Assembly: GCA_017624795.1 (NCBI GenBank)
Contig: JAGAMJ010000121.1
Location: 1 to 6,011 of the forward strand
DNA length: 6,011 nt
Direction of reading: 5' to 3'
From: Clostridia bacterium
GTDB taxonomy: Bacteria > Bacillota > Clostridia > Oscillospirales > CAG-272
The notes below the pieces were generated by a model. That model ran no database searches. It saw nothing but the letters and a program-made list of their open reading frames with translations, and was not told the DNA's origin. The position numbers were made by a program, and so were the translations under genes. Shown here one piece after another: positions 5,883 to 6,011 of the stretch. How positions within the stretch are numbered: position 1 is the stretch's first letter; every line of letters starts with the position of its first letter.

Positions 5883-6011
5883 TCAGTCAGCGATCACAGC
5901 TCGGCGCAGATCGTCAGCGACCTGCTTGCCCTTTAAGACCTCTACCAGCTTTAATCCGAATTCAAGGGCAACGCCCATACCCGCGGCGGTGATGATATTT
6001 CCGTCGCGAAC
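5883..6011 (-). CDS. DJ-1/PfpI-family protein, C-terminal 42 residues, cut by the window edge
   Basis: The open frame enters at 6011 and stops with TGA at 5885-5883. The visible tail reads VRDGNIITAAGMGVAL and continues through a helix EFGLKLVEVLKGKQVADDL to its end. This matches the C-terminus of DJ-1/YajL/PfpI proteins, where a 'NIITS.GPGTA' strand-turn is followed by a long helix and a G-K-rich end. The nucleophilic Cys and the Glu of the active site lie outside the window, so activity cannot be judged. Family members have been proposed as glyoxalase III, protein or nucleotide deglycases, chaperones or ThiJ-like proteins, and these roles are debated. It is followed after 1 nt by the cyclo-ligase start (TGA-T-ATG), showing operon organisation. 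The operon promoter must lie right of the window. The family call rests on a short tail, so confidence is moderate. Confidence 0.8.
   Translation of the reverse strand, partial: VRDGNIITAAGMGVALEFGLKLVEVLKGKQVADDLRRAVIAD

Overview
The window looks like chromosomal DNA from a Gram-positive, Clostridia-like bacterium (Firmicutes/Bacillota). Three things point there: vegetative promoters close or identical to the sigma-A consensus in AT-rich spacers, strong purine-rich ribosome binding sites, and proteins of clostridial type (a LysC with a VVPSAPGKR block, a DUF1015 protein with the ACDQYTSEPEYW block). This is read by eye from protein style. No 16S or marker search was possible, so the class is inferred and no genus is claimed.

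Layout from left to right: (1) 1-743, minus: N-terminal 247 codons of aspartate kinase (lysC), running off the left edge, with a perfect-consensus promoter at 793-821. (2) 857-2770, minus: a complete ABC exporter half-transporter (membrane domain fused to ATPase), with its own perfect-consensus promoter at 2834-2862. No convincing terminator separates it from lysC. (3) 2771-2964: a divergent intergenic region holding the ABC promoter (minus) and an extended -10 promoter for the next gene (plus). (4) 2965-4221, plus: a complete DUF1015-family protein of unknown function, apparently monocistronic. (5) 4222-4389: a convergent intergenic region with a very long perfect hairpin (4334-4372) that can end transcription from both sides, plus some short repeats. 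(6) 4390-6011, minus: a tightly packed operon read from right to left, consisting of a DJ-1/PfpI-family protein (only its C-terminal 42 residues are inside), 5-formyltetrahydrofolate cyclo-ligase, and a CPBP-family membrane protease. The junctions are a 1-nt gap and an 8-nt overlap.

Functionally this is mainly housekeeping content: entry to the aspartate family of amino acids, a transporter of unknown substrate, folate metabolite repair next to a DJ-1 protein, and two genes of open function (DUF1015 and the CPBP protease). I see no mobile element, CRISPR array, tRNA, rRNA, riboswitch or defence system. No clearly new system is visible. The most useful leads are the DUF1015 protein, the repair-flavoured operon, the long hairpin at 4334-4372, and the inverted repeats sitting on the -35 boxes of the lysC and ABC promoters.
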